Source of the DNA: Nitrososphaerota archaeon
GTDB lineage: Archaea > Thermoproteota > Nitrososphaeria > Nitrososphaerales > Nitrosopumilaceae
DNA length: 16,499 bases
Direction of reading: 5' to 3'
Assembly (NCBI GenBank): GCA_022564385.1
Contig: JADFLN010000008.1
Coordinates: 1-16,499 of the forward strand
Below the pieces are notes generated by a model. The model was not told where the DNA came from. It searched no databases and saw only the letters and a program-made list of their open reading frames with translations. The position numbers and the translations under genes are program-made. Shown here in pieces: positions 7,277 to 14,189 of the stretch (its first letter is position 1; each line of letters opens with the position of its first letter).

Positions 7277-7942
7277 TTATATTATTTTTTGTATTTCTAG
7301 TGAACAATCTTCAATATCTTTAAAAGAATCTATTGAATACCATTTTATTTTTTTAAATTTGATTGTATTGAGTTTACCCTTTTTTGCATAATCCGGAAAA
7401 AGTGTTTTTTCTATATCACCTTTATTTGGTAAATCTTTCAGTATTTCTTTTTGAAGATAATAAATTCCGGCATTCATCCATAAATCTGAAATCTCTTTTT
7501 TCTCCATAAATTTAGATATTTTATTGTTATGTGTTTCTAAAATTCCAAACTTGGTTCGTAGTTCTATAGCTGCTATAGAATTTGGTTTTTTTGAAAGTTT
7601 TCTTAAATTGATATTTGTAATTACATCTCCATTAATTACAAAAAATGATTTGTCATTAATCATTTTTCCTGCTTTTTTTATTGCACCACCTGTACCTAAT
7701 GGTAATTTTTCAATTGAAAATTTTATTTTAACACCAATATTTTTCACACCAAGATAATTTTTAATTATGTCCGATTTGTAACCTGTACAAATAATTACTT
7801 CGTTCACACCATATTTTTTTAGGTATTTAATTTGCCATTCAATGATTGGAATGTTCTTTATAGGTACAAGTGGTTTTGGAACATAATCAGTGATTGGTCT
7901 TAATCTATTACCACGCCCACCAGCTAAAATTATTGCTTTCAA
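7277..7942 (-). CDS. Sugar-1-phosphate nucleotidyltransferase
   Basis: Transfers a nucleotidyl group from NTP to a sugar 1-phosphate, producing an activated sugar for glycan or S-layer glycosylation. The NTP_transferase signature is at the N-terminus, MKAIILAGGRGNRLRPIT with K23 (VPKPLVP). The sugar-binding EKLPLGTGGAI follows at about 78-88 and the metal-binding Asp at D106 (NGDVI). At 221 residues it is only the catalytic domain, shorter than RmlA (about 290) or GMP-pyrophosphorylases (about 360) and without a left-handed helix domain; it resembles single-domain enzymes such as MurU/HddC-type. The start is TTG, directly after an in-frame TAG. Nucleotide and sugar specificity cannot be read. 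Confidence 0.85.
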   Translation of the reverse strand: MKAIILAGGRGNRLRPITDYVPKPLVPIKNIPIIEWQIKYLKKYGVNEVIICTGYKSDIIKNYLGVKNIGVKIKFSIEKLPLGTGGAIKKAGKMINDKSFFVINGDVITNINLRKLSKKPNSIAAIELRTKFGILETHNNKISKFMEKKEISDLWMNAGIYYLQKEILKDLPNKGDIEKTLFPDYAKKGKLNTIKFKKIKWYSIDSFKDIEDCSLEIQKII

Positions 7943-7961
7943 CTATCAGAGTATTATTTTT

Positions 7962-7973
7962 AGAGTATATAAT
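7962..7973 (-). promoter_or_regulatory. TATA box of the nucleotidyltransferase gene
   Basis: ATTATATACTCT on the minus strand, centred about 26 bases above the TTG at 7942. It supports TTG as the leaderless start. Confidence 0.6.
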
Positions 7974-7998
7974 AGTCAAATTATTTTAAGTTTAAATT

Positions 7999-8009
7999 AT
8001 ATTATAAAC
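7999..8009 (+). promoter_or_regulatory. TATA box candidate for the 36-aa zinc ribbon gene
   Basis: ATATTATAAAC, with a predicted transcription start near 8030 and so a leader of about 30 bases to the ATG at 8061. The surrounding sequence is very A/T rich, so the assignment is uncertain. Confidence 0.3.
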
Positions 8010-8060
8010 TCAAAAGTTTTTATTTTAAATTCTTAATTCTTAGTTGGTTCTGAATGTATT

Positions 8061-8171
8061 ATGGCGTATACTAAATGTGGTAAATGTGCAGAACTTAGAT
8101 TTGATAAAAAAATTAATCTTTGTGCAAATTGTGGCTATCGAATTACAAGAAATACAAAGTCATTTGAATGA
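8061..8171 (+). CDS. Zinc-ribbon miniprotein, 36 aa
   Basis: A 36-codon ATG frame with C6-x2-C9, an 11-residue knuckle spacing, and C21-x2-C24 followed by Gly-Tyr: a textbook two-knuckle zinc ribbon with almost nothing else. Similar short ribbons occur in archaeal zinc-binding and RNA polymerase/ribosome accessory proteins, but no specific family is recognised. It converges on the 41-residue Cys-rich protein ending at 8212. Confidence comes from the perfect CxxC spacing. Confidence 0.65.
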   Translation: MAYTKCGKCAELRFDKKINLCANCGYRITRNTKSFE

Positions 8172-8211
8172 AATTATAAGGTCACATCAAATTCTCTATC
8201 GTCTAATGTTC

Positions 8212-8337
8212 TCAATTTTTCTCTGTCAAATAGTAGTGTAACTCGGTATAGCACTCAACACAGTATTCTTCAAAATTTGTATGATCACAATCATAGACTT
8301 TCTTTACCATATTATTGCATTTAGTACAGGTGTACAT
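8212..8337 (-). CDS. Zinc-ribbon-like miniprotein, 41 aa
   Basis: A 41-codon ATG frame with C4-x2-C7, C17-x-H19 and C26-x2-C29, then an aromatic, charged tail (YTELHYYLTEKN). Up to six metal ligands are available, so one zinc site with spare ligands or two sites are possible. It starts 6 bases after the stop of the membrane protein gene (8344) on the same strand and so probably shares its mRNA. Function unknown. Confidence 0.65.
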   Translation of the reverse strand: MYTCTKCNNMVKKVYDCDHTNFEEYCVECYTELHYYLTEKN

Positions 8338-8343
8338 GTATTA

Positions 8344-8727
8344 TTATTTGGTACTGGATTTTTTTATCTTTATTCCACCTAATGCCATAATAATTATACC
8401 TATTGCAATTAACCCACCACCTTCACCAACCATTCTTGCTGTATTTTGAGATTCTTCTGCACTTATGAAAAACATTGCACCGCCAATAATGATCAACACA
8501 CCAGTAACAATAAGCAAAATACCCAACCCTTTGAAAGGAGGTTTCTTAGACATGAAAAATGCAATAAACGACAAAATTATTGGTGGCATTCCAAGTCCTA
8601 TCCCACGCGTCATTGCATCAAATGGTAATAGTCCATCTCCAGAACCACCAGCAATCATGACATCAATACCATAGATCATCAAAAGAATAATTGAAATTAT
8701 AGATAATACAAGTGGGACAGATTTCAT
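8344..8727 (-). CDS. Four-helix integral membrane protein, 127 aa
   Basis: Hydrophobicity shows four membrane segments at about 4-26, 43-60, 67-88 and 101-119, joined by Gly-rich loops (AGGSGDGLLPFDAMTRG) and short basic turns (SKKPPFKG), with a Lys-rich cytoplasmic tail (KIKKSSTK). No conserved catalytic or transport motif is evident. By the positive-inside rule the 60-67 loop and the C-terminus are cytoplasmic. It is the first gene of a pair with the 41-residue Cys-rich protein. An A/T box TTTATTAAT (about 8748-8757) precedes it at the leaderless distance. Unrecognised family. Confidence 0.8.
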   Translation of the reverse strand: MKSVPLVLSIISIILLMIYGIDVMIAGGSGDGLLPFDAMTRGIGLGMPPIILSFIAFFMSKKPPFKGLGILLIVTGVLIIIGGAMFFISAEESQNTARMVGEGGGLIAIGIIIMALGGIKIKKSSTK

Positions 8728-8792
8728 ATTTGAATTAATTTTTAATTAATTAATAAATGTATAAGCAAATCTTGGAATAAAAATTTGTTAAT

Positions 8793-9953
8793 TTAATGTA
8801 GAGGTTGAGTAAGAACTTTTTCCTTAAGATGTTCTAGTTTTTTCAATAATTGTTCTACTGTCTCTCCATTTTCTGCAACCAAATTAAAATGACCAAGTTT
8901 TCGTAAAGGTTTTGAAATTTGTTTTCCATACATTTTCAAATATACATTGGGCTCTGAAAGAATTATTGGTTTGTATGCTCCTTCAAATGATTTTGATCCT
9001 AAAATATTGTACATTATTGTAGGATGTATTAATTTAGTACTTCCAAGTTCTAGACCTAAAATTGCTCTTAGATGTTGCTCAAACTGTGATGTTTCACTTG
9101 ATTGTAATGTATGATGACCAGAATTATGAACACGTGGTGCAATTTCATTAATTATAATATTGTCATCTTGAGTCACAAACATTTCTATCCCAAAAGTACC
9201 AGCTCCTTTTAGAACAGTCATTATTTTTTCTGCAAGTTGTTCAGCCTTTTTTGTAACTTCTTCTGTAACTCTAGCTGGAGCAATTGTCTCACGTAAGATA
9301 TTTTCTTCATGAATGTTCTCAACTAGGGGATATGTTTTGATTTGTCCTTTAGTATTTCTTGATGCAATTACAGACACTTCCATTTTAAAGGGAACAAATT
9401 TTTCCAAGAACAGACTTTGTCCACGAAAATAATCAAATGCTTTTTGAATTTCATCTTCTGAATTAATTTTGAAATTACCTCTTCCATCATATGCGTCTCT
9501 TCTAGCCTTTAGCAATGCGGGAAATCCAAAATTTTTCAAACATTCTTTTATATCAATTATTTTTTCTATTTTAATAAATTTTGAAACTGGAATATCATTT
9601 TCCAACAGGAGTGATTTTTGTAAAAATTTGTCTTGTATGATTTTTAGTGTTTCTGGTGATGGATTGATCTCTACATTTTTTCCAACAGATTTTAAAACAT
9701 CACTATCCCCAGATTCAATTTCATAAGTGAGGATGTCAGATTTATTTGCTAAATCTATAATGGCGTCTTTATCTTTGAAATCAGCTACAATTTGCTCGGC
9801 ACCAATTTGTGCAGCAGGACAATTTTCAGTAGGATCCAATACTATGATTTGTGATATGTGTTCTGGCATTTTCTTTGCTGCTTCTGTAATCATCATTCCA
9901 AGTTGACCACCTCCAATTATTCCAAGAATCTTTGTCAATACACCAATCAGCAT
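8793..9953 (-). CDS. purK: N5-carboxyaminoimidazole ribonucleotide synthase (ATP-grasp)
   Basis: Uses ATP and bicarbonate to carboxylate AIR to N5-CAIR in purine synthesis. The N-terminal nucleotide-fold motif is GIIGGGQLGMM (11-21). The central ATP-grasp region includes the FGFPALLKARRDAYDGRGN loop (142-160) and LFLEKFVPFKMEVSVI (181-196), and the Mg-binding INEIAPRVHNSGHHT segment follows near 265-278. At 386 residues the length is normal. The start could be the ATG (MLIGVLTKI) or a TTG six codons in (TTG at 9938, MTKILGI...); GTTAAATCA near 9978-9986 favours the ATG. Divergent from purE across 92 bases. Confidence 0.93.
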   Translation of the reverse strand: MLIGVLTKILGIIGGGQLGMMITEAAKKMPEHISQIIVLDPTENCPAAQIGAEQIVADFKDKDAIIDLANKSDILTYEIESGDSDVLKSVGKNVEINPSPETLKIIQDKFLQKSLLLENDIPVSKFIKIEKIIDIKECLKNFGFPALLKARRDAYDGRGNFKINSEDEIQKAFDYFRGQSLFLEKFVPFKMEVSVIASRNTKGQIKTYPLVENIHEENILRETIAPARVTEEVTKKAEQLAEKIMTVLKGAGTFGIEMFVTQDDNIIINEIAPRVHNSGHHTLQSSETSQFEQHLRAILGLELGSTKLIHPTIMYNILGSKSFEGAYKPIILSEPNVYLKMYGKQISKPLRKLGHFNLVAENGETVEQLLKKLEHLKEKVLTQPLH

Positions 9954-10011
9954 TCAGGGGCTAAAAATAGATAATGTTGATTTAACAATTTTGTTGGATT
10001 TTTTGTAACAG

Positions 10012-10020
10012 TTATAGATA
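10012..10020 (+). promoter_or_regulatory. TATA box of purE
   Basis: TTATAGATA, centred about 30 bases above the ATG at 10046, in the short gap between the divergent purK and purE genes. Confidence 0.45.
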
Positions 10021-10045
10021 AGTACTGTCTAGTTTTTTCTAATAT

Positions 10046-10639
10046 ATGATATATTCAAAAAAGCCTTTAGTTGGAATTATAATGGGATCTAGTTCAGATA
10101 GTAGAATTATGCAGGGTGCAGCTGAAATTTTAGATAAATTTAAAATCAAACATGAAGATCAAATTGTCTCAGCACATAGAACTCCAGCTAGATTAACTGA
10201 ATATGCACAACATGCTGAAAAAATGGGATTCAAAATAATTATTGCAGGAGCTGGTGGTGCAGCACACTTACCCGGAATGATTGCTTCACATACAATCATT
10301 CCAGTAATTGGGGTTCCAATACTTGTGTATAATGACAAACATCAACAAAAATCTAATACATCAAAATTTTCGGCATTTGGAGGATTAGATTCCTTATTAT
10401 CAATTACAGAAATGCCATCCGGATCCCCTGTTGTATCTGTTGGGATCAACAAAGCTGGCAATGCGGGGATTTATGCAATCAAAATTCTTTCAAATGAATT
10501 TTTAGATTTAAAAAAGAAGTTAAAACAATTCAAATCTGATCAACATAATTCTGTTATGAAAGAATCAGAACAACTAAAAAAAGTAGGCCTATCAAAATTT
10601 GCTAAAAAAAAATTCAAATTATCTAAGTCAATAAAGTAA
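10046..10639 (+). CDS. purE: N5-CAIR mutase, class I PurE with insertion and Lys-rich tail
   Basis: Moves the carboxyl group of N5-CAIR to give CAIR, the step after PurK. The active-site motifs are GSSSD (14-18), SAHRTP with H44, AGAGGAAHLPGM (67-78) and GLDSLLSITEMPSGSPV (113-129). The presence of purK next door implies the class I mutase reaction rather than AIR carboxylase (class II). Two departures from the 160-residue norm are visible: about 14 extra residues between PIL and GLDS (about 94-111, NDKHQQKSNTSKFSAF), and a Lys-rich C-terminal tail from about 155. The gene's 3' end overlaps that of the threonine ammonia-lyase by 17 bases. Confidence 0.93.
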   Translation: MIYSKKPLVGIIMGSSSDSRIMQGAAEILDKFKIKHEDQIVSAHRTPARLTEYAQHAEKMGFKIIIAGAGGAAHLPGMIASHTIIPVIGVPILVYNDKHQQKSNTSKFSAFGGLDSLLSITEMPSGSPVVSVGINKAGNAGIYAIKILSNEFLDLKKKLKQFKSDQHNSVMKESEQLKKVGLSKFAKKKFKLSKSIK

Positions 10640-11831
10640 ATTGTATGTTTTTCTTTTTTAGTGCCTCAATTAACAGATCTGTTTGCTCTTTCCCTTGAGT
10701 TTCAAGACTCAGAGTTACACCAGCTGAACCTGCATTAATATTAGAACTTAGTCTATCATGAACTACTTCTACAATATTTGCATTAGCCAGAGTTATTTCA
10801 TCAACAATTTCTTTGAATGCCCCAGGTCTATCAGGCAGTAATATTGATAGTTTTAGTAAACGACCCATTGCAGCAAGACCTTTGTCTACAATTTGACCTA
10901 AAAGGTACATATCCACATTTCCTCCTGCTAGAACTGCAACAACTTTTTTCCCAGGAGCAGGCTTGTTTGAAATTAAATAAGCCAAACTTGCTGCTCCTGC
11001 AGGTTCTACAACAAATTTCATTCTTTCCATTAACAAAAACATTGCTTTAATAATTTCATCATCATCAACAAGAACAATTTCATCTATAAGTTTACGAACT
11101 ATATCAAAAGTCAGTTGTCCTGGAATTTTTACAGCGATACCATCTGCAATTGTTCTTTCACCGCCACAAGAAATCAATGAGCCTTGCTTAAGTGATTCAT
11201 ACATTGATGGAAAAGATTTTGACTGAACCCCAATAATTCTGATGTTTGGATTTTTTTCTTTAACTGCAATCAATGTTCCAGCAGCCAGCCCCCCACCACC
11301 TATTGGAAGATAAATTTCATCCACATCGGGTAAATCCTCTAATATTTCCAATCCAATGACTCCTTGAGCTGCTATTATTTGAGGGTCATCAAATGCATGT
11401 ATCAGAGTAGCTCCTGTTTCTTTAGCAATTTCTTTTGCTTTAGAAGATGACTCATCATAATTCACTCCTTCTAAAATTACATTAGCGCCATAACCTCTAG
11501 TTGCTGCTACTTTTGCAGGAGATGCATTCTTTGGCATTACAATGGTACATGATATTTTTTCTAATGATGATGCAAATGCCATTCCTTGTGCATGATTACC
11601 TGCAGACGCTGCAACTACTCCATTTTTTTTCTCTTCATCAGATAATGATTTTATTTTATAGTAAGCTCCACGAATTTTAAATGAACCAGTTCTCTGTCTG
11701 AACTCTGCTTTTAGATAAATCTCAGAACCTGTAATCTCACTGAATATTGGTGAATGAATTAATGGGGTCTTTTTTATCTCATTTCCTCGCATTGAATTTG
11801 CCTTTAGTATTTCATCATATGATGGGTTCAT
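10623..11831 (-). CDS. ilvA: Threonine ammonia-lyase (threonine dehydratase) with ACT-like domain
   Basis: Deaminates threonine to 2-oxobutyrate and ammonia, the entry to isoleucine synthesis. Counting from the chosen start, the PLP lysine is K52 (TGSFKIRGA), SAGNHAQGMAF holds the PLP ring contact and substrate loop, and IGGGGLAAG is the phosphate loop. The C-terminal about 75 residues (LLKLSILLPDRPGAFKEIV...) form an ACT-type regulatory domain, expected to bind an amino acid effector such as isoleucine or valine. The frame extends upstream to ATG 11936, but 402 residues from ATG 11831 equals the family length, and an AAATACG element is centred about 26 bases above it. One ACT unit suggests the short TdcB/IlvA-like form; serine dehydratase activity is possible. 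Confidence 0.9.
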   Translation of the reverse strand: MNPSYDEILKANSMRGNEIKKTPLIHSPIFSEITGSEIYLKAEFRQRTGSFKIRGAYYKIKSLSDEEKKNGVVAASAGNHAQGMAFASSLEKISCTIVMPKNASPAKVAATRGYGANVILEGVNYDESSSKAKEIAKETGATLIHAFDDPQIIAAQGVIGLEILEDLPDVDEIYLPIGGGGLAAGTLIAVKEKNPNIRIIGVQSKSFPSMYESLKQGSLISCGGERTIADGIAVKIPGQLTFDIVRKLIDEIVLVDDDEIIKAMFLLMERMKFVVEPAGAASLAYLISNKPAPGKKVVAVLAGGNVDMYLLGQIVDKGLAAMGRLLKLSILLPDRPGAFKEIVDEITLANANIVEVVHDRLSSNINAGSAGVTLSLETQGKEQTDLLIEALKKKNIQFTLLT

Positions 11832-11957
11832 TGGAAATGTTGCTATCCATAGGACGTATTTGACTTCTTCTATGCAAAAATTGCACCTTTTGTCAAATTT
11901 TATGTGTAACTTTTTAGAAATGTCTAAATAGTTCAATAATCTCGTTCAAATTATATC

Positions 11958-12001
11958 AAGGGATCGGAACTCCCCTTTGAGAAAATCTCTCATTTTCCGA
12001 T
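11958..12001. other. Hairpin-forming intergenic element with alternative pairings
   Basis: ATCGGAA (11963-11969) pairs with TTCCGAT (11995-12001), enclosing a second stem TGAGA/TCTCA (11978-11982 with 11988-11992) with a five-base loop. AAGGGA (11958-11963) can instead pair with TCCC and TT (11971-11977), which is incompatible with the first stem. It lies 14 bases after the stop at 12016 and upstream of ilvA on the minus strand. No T-tract follows, so it is not a standard intrinsic terminator. The stems are visible; the function is unknown. Confidence 0.4.
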
Positions 12002-12015
12002 TCTTTGGTTTTAAT

Positions 12016-12867
12016 TTATAAATTAATAATTTTTCCAAGTTGTTCTAACCGTTTTGAGATATTTTCTTTGACAGAGTCAGGTATTTTTCTGGGATCAAAT
12101 AATCCTTCTCTGTTTTTATTTCTCACAAATTCTAAATCTACGGTACACAAACAACCTTCTTCACCACCAATTAATCTAGGATCATCAATCAATATAGAAG
12201 TAATTTGATAAGTTTCAATTAAAAGAGAATCTAGTTCGTTAAACAACTTTGTCTTTTTTTCAGATAATTCTTGAAAGTCTACATCAGCATCTTTTTCAAT
12301 TTCAGCATAAACTTTTTCTCTAAATTCATCATTTTCATAAAATATTTCAAATAATTTTTGATGATCAAAGTCTTTGTATCCCATTTCCTTGAGTTTATTT
12401 AAAATAAATTGATCACTATTATCAGAAATTTGCTGTTCGCTATTTTTTGTTAAATCTACAATCTCCGACAATTCTTTTTGGCAATCTAGTACACGTTGAT
12501 CTGGTTTGTAATATAATAATACATGAAATTGAATTGATATGTGGCCTGATAACAAATAATTACCCTCCATTATCTCAAACTTTGTAAAAATTCTCCGAAT
12601 GTCTTCATTGTTAGTAATTGATACATCTTGAAAAGACCAATCTTCAAGATTGTTGTTAATTTTTTGAAAATAATCTGTTACTTGTTTTGGATCAAATGTT
12701 TTCTGCTCTGTTACGGTAGAATCACCCATCATTACTTTCACATTAATCATTTTTGTTAGATCTGTTATCTTTGAGAGAAACAATTTTTGAACCTCTTCAT
12801 TTTTTTGATTTAATTGTTGAATGAAATCATGTTTAGATTTTGTACCTAAGCGCACAAGAAATAGCAA
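12016..12867 (-). CDS. Hypothetical protein, 283 aa
   Basis: Unrecognised. A largely helical, charged soluble protein with no membrane segment. The N-terminal third has coiled-coil character (NQKNEEVQKLFLSKITDLTKM), the middle contains beta-type segments (HISIQFHVLLYYKP), and the C-terminal third holds the only paired Cys (GGEEGCLCTVDLEF, C-x-C) followed by an RNKNREGLFDPRKIPDSV stretch. The predicted start TTG is weak; a GTG four codons later, with GTTTAAGG about 29 bases upstream of it, is a credible alternative. Divergent from the zinc ribbon-cyclase pair and followed by the hairpin at 11958-12001. Confidence 0.75.
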   Translation of the reverse strand: MLFLVRLGTKSKHDFIQQLNQKNEEVQKLFLSKITDLTKMINVKVMMGDSTVTEQKTFDPKQVTDYFQKINNNLEDWSFQDVSITNNEDIRRIFTKFEIMEGNYLLSGHISIQFHVLLYYKPDQRVLDCQKELSEIVDLTKNSEQQISDNSDQFILNKLKEMGYKDFDHQKLFEIFYENDEFREKVYAEIEKDADVDFQELSEKKTKLFNELDSLLIETYQITSILIDDPRLIGGEEGCLCTVDLEFVRNKNREGLFDPRKIPDSVKENISKRLEQLGKIINL

Positions 12868-12898
12868 ATTATTGTTCTCCTTAAACCTTCATCTACAT

Positions 12899-12908
12899 CT
12901 AAATATGC
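12899..12908 (+). promoter_or_regulatory. TATA box of the zinc ribbon-cyclase pair
   Basis: CTAAATATGC, centred about 24 bases above the ATG at 12927. This favours that ATG over the in-frame one at 12915. Confidence 0.55.
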
Positions 12909-12926
12909 AAAATCATGATTTTAGGC

Positions 12927-13049
12927 ATGGATAAATCTGAAATAATTTGTAATCAATGTAATGGAGAAATTATAGAATATTTTGATGAGGGATATAAGGG
13001 AAAAAGAGGGAAATGCCCTAATTGTGATATTAATTTTCCCTTGGAATGA
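12927..13049 (+). CDS. Zinc-ribbon miniprotein, 40 aa, upstream of cyclase
   Basis: A 40-codon frame with C8-x2-C11 and C30-x2-C33, an 18-residue loop and a terminal FPLE: a minimal zinc ribbon similar to those in archaeal transcription and Zn-carrier proteins. An ATG at 12915 would add four residues, but the TATA box at 12899-12908 fits 12927. It precedes the nucleotidyl cyclase by 11 bases and is likely on the same mRNA. Function unknown; it could assist or regulate the cyclase, or be unrelated. Confidence 0.7.
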   Translation: MDKSEIICNQCNGEIIEYFDEGYKGKRGKCPNCDINFPLE

Positions 13050-13060
13050 AGTGATTAAGG

Positions 13061-13885
13061 ATGTCTAATGACAATAATAAAATTAAACAAGAATCTGAAG
13101 CATCAGAGAAAATATCAGAACATAGTATTAGTATAGTTAACATGCATACTAACAAAAATAATGAGCAAAAATTAGATTCAGATACTATGATTTTGGAAAC
13201 TCAAAAAAGAGTTTGGGGAGCTCTCAAAAAAGGTTATGAGTATTCAGGAATGGTTGACGAATCAGATCAATTTCTAAGAAAAAATGTATTTGTAAAATTG
13301 GATATGGTAATACTCTATGTAGATTTAGTTGGTTCAACTACAATGACATTAGAAATGCCTGCAGAAAAAATAGCAATAATTATTAGCTCGTTTGCACAAG
13401 AAATGGCTGCAGTAATTAGACAATATCATGGATATGTACTAAAGTTTGTAGGTGATGCAGTAATTGGATATTTTGTTTCAGATGAAGATGATATTTACGG
13501 AACAGCAGCAGCAGATGATGCAGTAAATTGTGCAAAATCAATGATCTCAATAATTCAAAAAGGAATCAACCCAATTCTAAATCAGTATGACTATCCAGAT
13601 TTAATGGTAAAGATTGGGGTTGATTTTGGACAAAATATTGTAGTCAGATATGGGGCAGATATAGAACACTCTCAAGTGGATTTGATTGGTCCTCCAATGA
13701 ATATCGCTTCAAAAATTCAAAACTTTGCAAAACCTAACCAAATCTTGATTGGTATTGATGTATTTACAAAACTACATCCAGATTTACAAAAAGAATTCAC
13801 TCAAATCATTTGGAAGAACACTGAATGGAGATATCGCTCCAGATTAACTGGGAAAATTTATGAAGTGTATGAACACAAAGAGTAA
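13061..13885 (+). CDS. Class III adenylate/guanylate cyclase-type protein
   Basis: A 274-residue soluble protein with a nucleotidyl cyclase homology domain over about 80-220. The metal-binding Asp residues are D88 (YVDLVGST) and D132 (VGDAV). Purine-recognition positions K128 (LKFVGD) and D207 (QVDLIG) match the Lys/Asp pair of ATP-specific cyclases, so cAMP is the likely product. In the transition-state motif N-x3-R the sequence is N214-I-A-S-K218: Asn is kept, but Arg is replaced by Lys. The N-terminal 75 residues are polar and probably disordered; the C-terminal 55 are unassigned. There is no membrane segment and no recognised sensor domain. It follows the 40-residue zinc ribbon by 11 bases. 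Reduced or altered activity is possible given the substitution. Confidence 0.85.
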   Translation: MSNDNNKIKQESEASEKISEHSISIVNMHTNKNNEQKLDSDTMILETQKRVWGALKKGYEYSGMVDESDQFLRKNVFVKLDMVILYVDLVGSTTMTLEMPAEKIAIIISSFAQEMAAVIRQYHGYVLKFVGDAVIGYFVSDEDDIYGTAAADDAVNCAKSMISIIQKGINPILNQYDYPDLMVKIGVDFGQNIVVRYGADIEHSQVDLIGPPMNIASKIQNFAKPNQILIGIDVFTKLHPDLQKEFTQIIWKNTEWRYRSRLTGKIYEVYEHKE

Positions 13886-13905
13886 TTTTTTCAATAATTA
13901 ATTAA

Positions 13906-14052
13906 CTAAATAGTAAATCTATCTGGACATTCAACATGTTCATAATGGTGTTCGGTGAATTTTTCTTGAACAATGTAAATTACAATTTTATGGAGTTCAT
14001 TATCTATAATGTCTTTTTTACATTTTATACACGTCTTTTTTAATTTGATCAT
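13906..14052 (-). CDS. Cys/His miniprotein, 48 aa
   Basis: A 48-codon ATG frame with C8-x2-C11, H21, H35-H36, H39 and C42, separated by a hydrophobic strand (KIVIYIVQEKF). The ligand set C-C-H-C would suit a single zinc site in a treble-clef or ribbon-like fold. Its promoter is clear: CTTATAGATT at 14076-14085 is centred about 29 bases above the ATG. It converges on the cyclase gene, ending 21 bases from its stop. No family recognised. Confidence 0.65.
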   Translation of the reverse strand: MIKLKKTCIKCKKDIIDNELHKIVIYIVQEKFTEHHYEHVECPDRFTI

Positions 14053-14075
14053 GTGTATCAGCGATCTAAATTGGG

Positions 14076-14085
14076 AATCTATAAG
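14076..14085 (-). promoter_or_regulatory. TATA box of the 48-aa Cys/His gene
   Basis: CTTATAGATT on the minus strand, centred about 29 bases above the ATG at 14052. Confidence 0.5.
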
Positions 14086-14097
14086 GATCAGAGATCA

Positions 14098-14110
14098 ACT
14101 CAAATTGAGT
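14098..14110. repeat. Near-perfect palindrome in the divergent promoter gap
   Basis: ACTCAA-A-TTGAGT, six-base arms around one base, sits between the divergent starts at 14052 and 14190. A degenerate copy of its left flank (AGATCAACT at 14092-14100) recurs as AGATTCAACT at 14122-14131. Shape and place suit a dimeric repressor site; function is inferred. Confidence 0.35.
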
Positions 14111-14189
14111 AAAAATAACTGAGATTCAACTAAACAGTATATCAAATGCCTAAAGCAAGGCAGAAATATGGTAAATATGAACTAATTTT

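Noticed and set aside
9469..9726. 85-codon plus-strand frame inside purK
   Set aside because: Antisense shadow of a clear PurK coding sequence, Ser/Phe-rich as expected from reverse-reading Lys/Glu codons.
11832..11936. N-terminal 35-residue extension of threonine ammonia-lyase from ATG 11936
   Set aside because: It does not resemble the family's N-terminus, and the 402-residue form from ATG 11831 matches the family length with a weak promoter element at the right distance.
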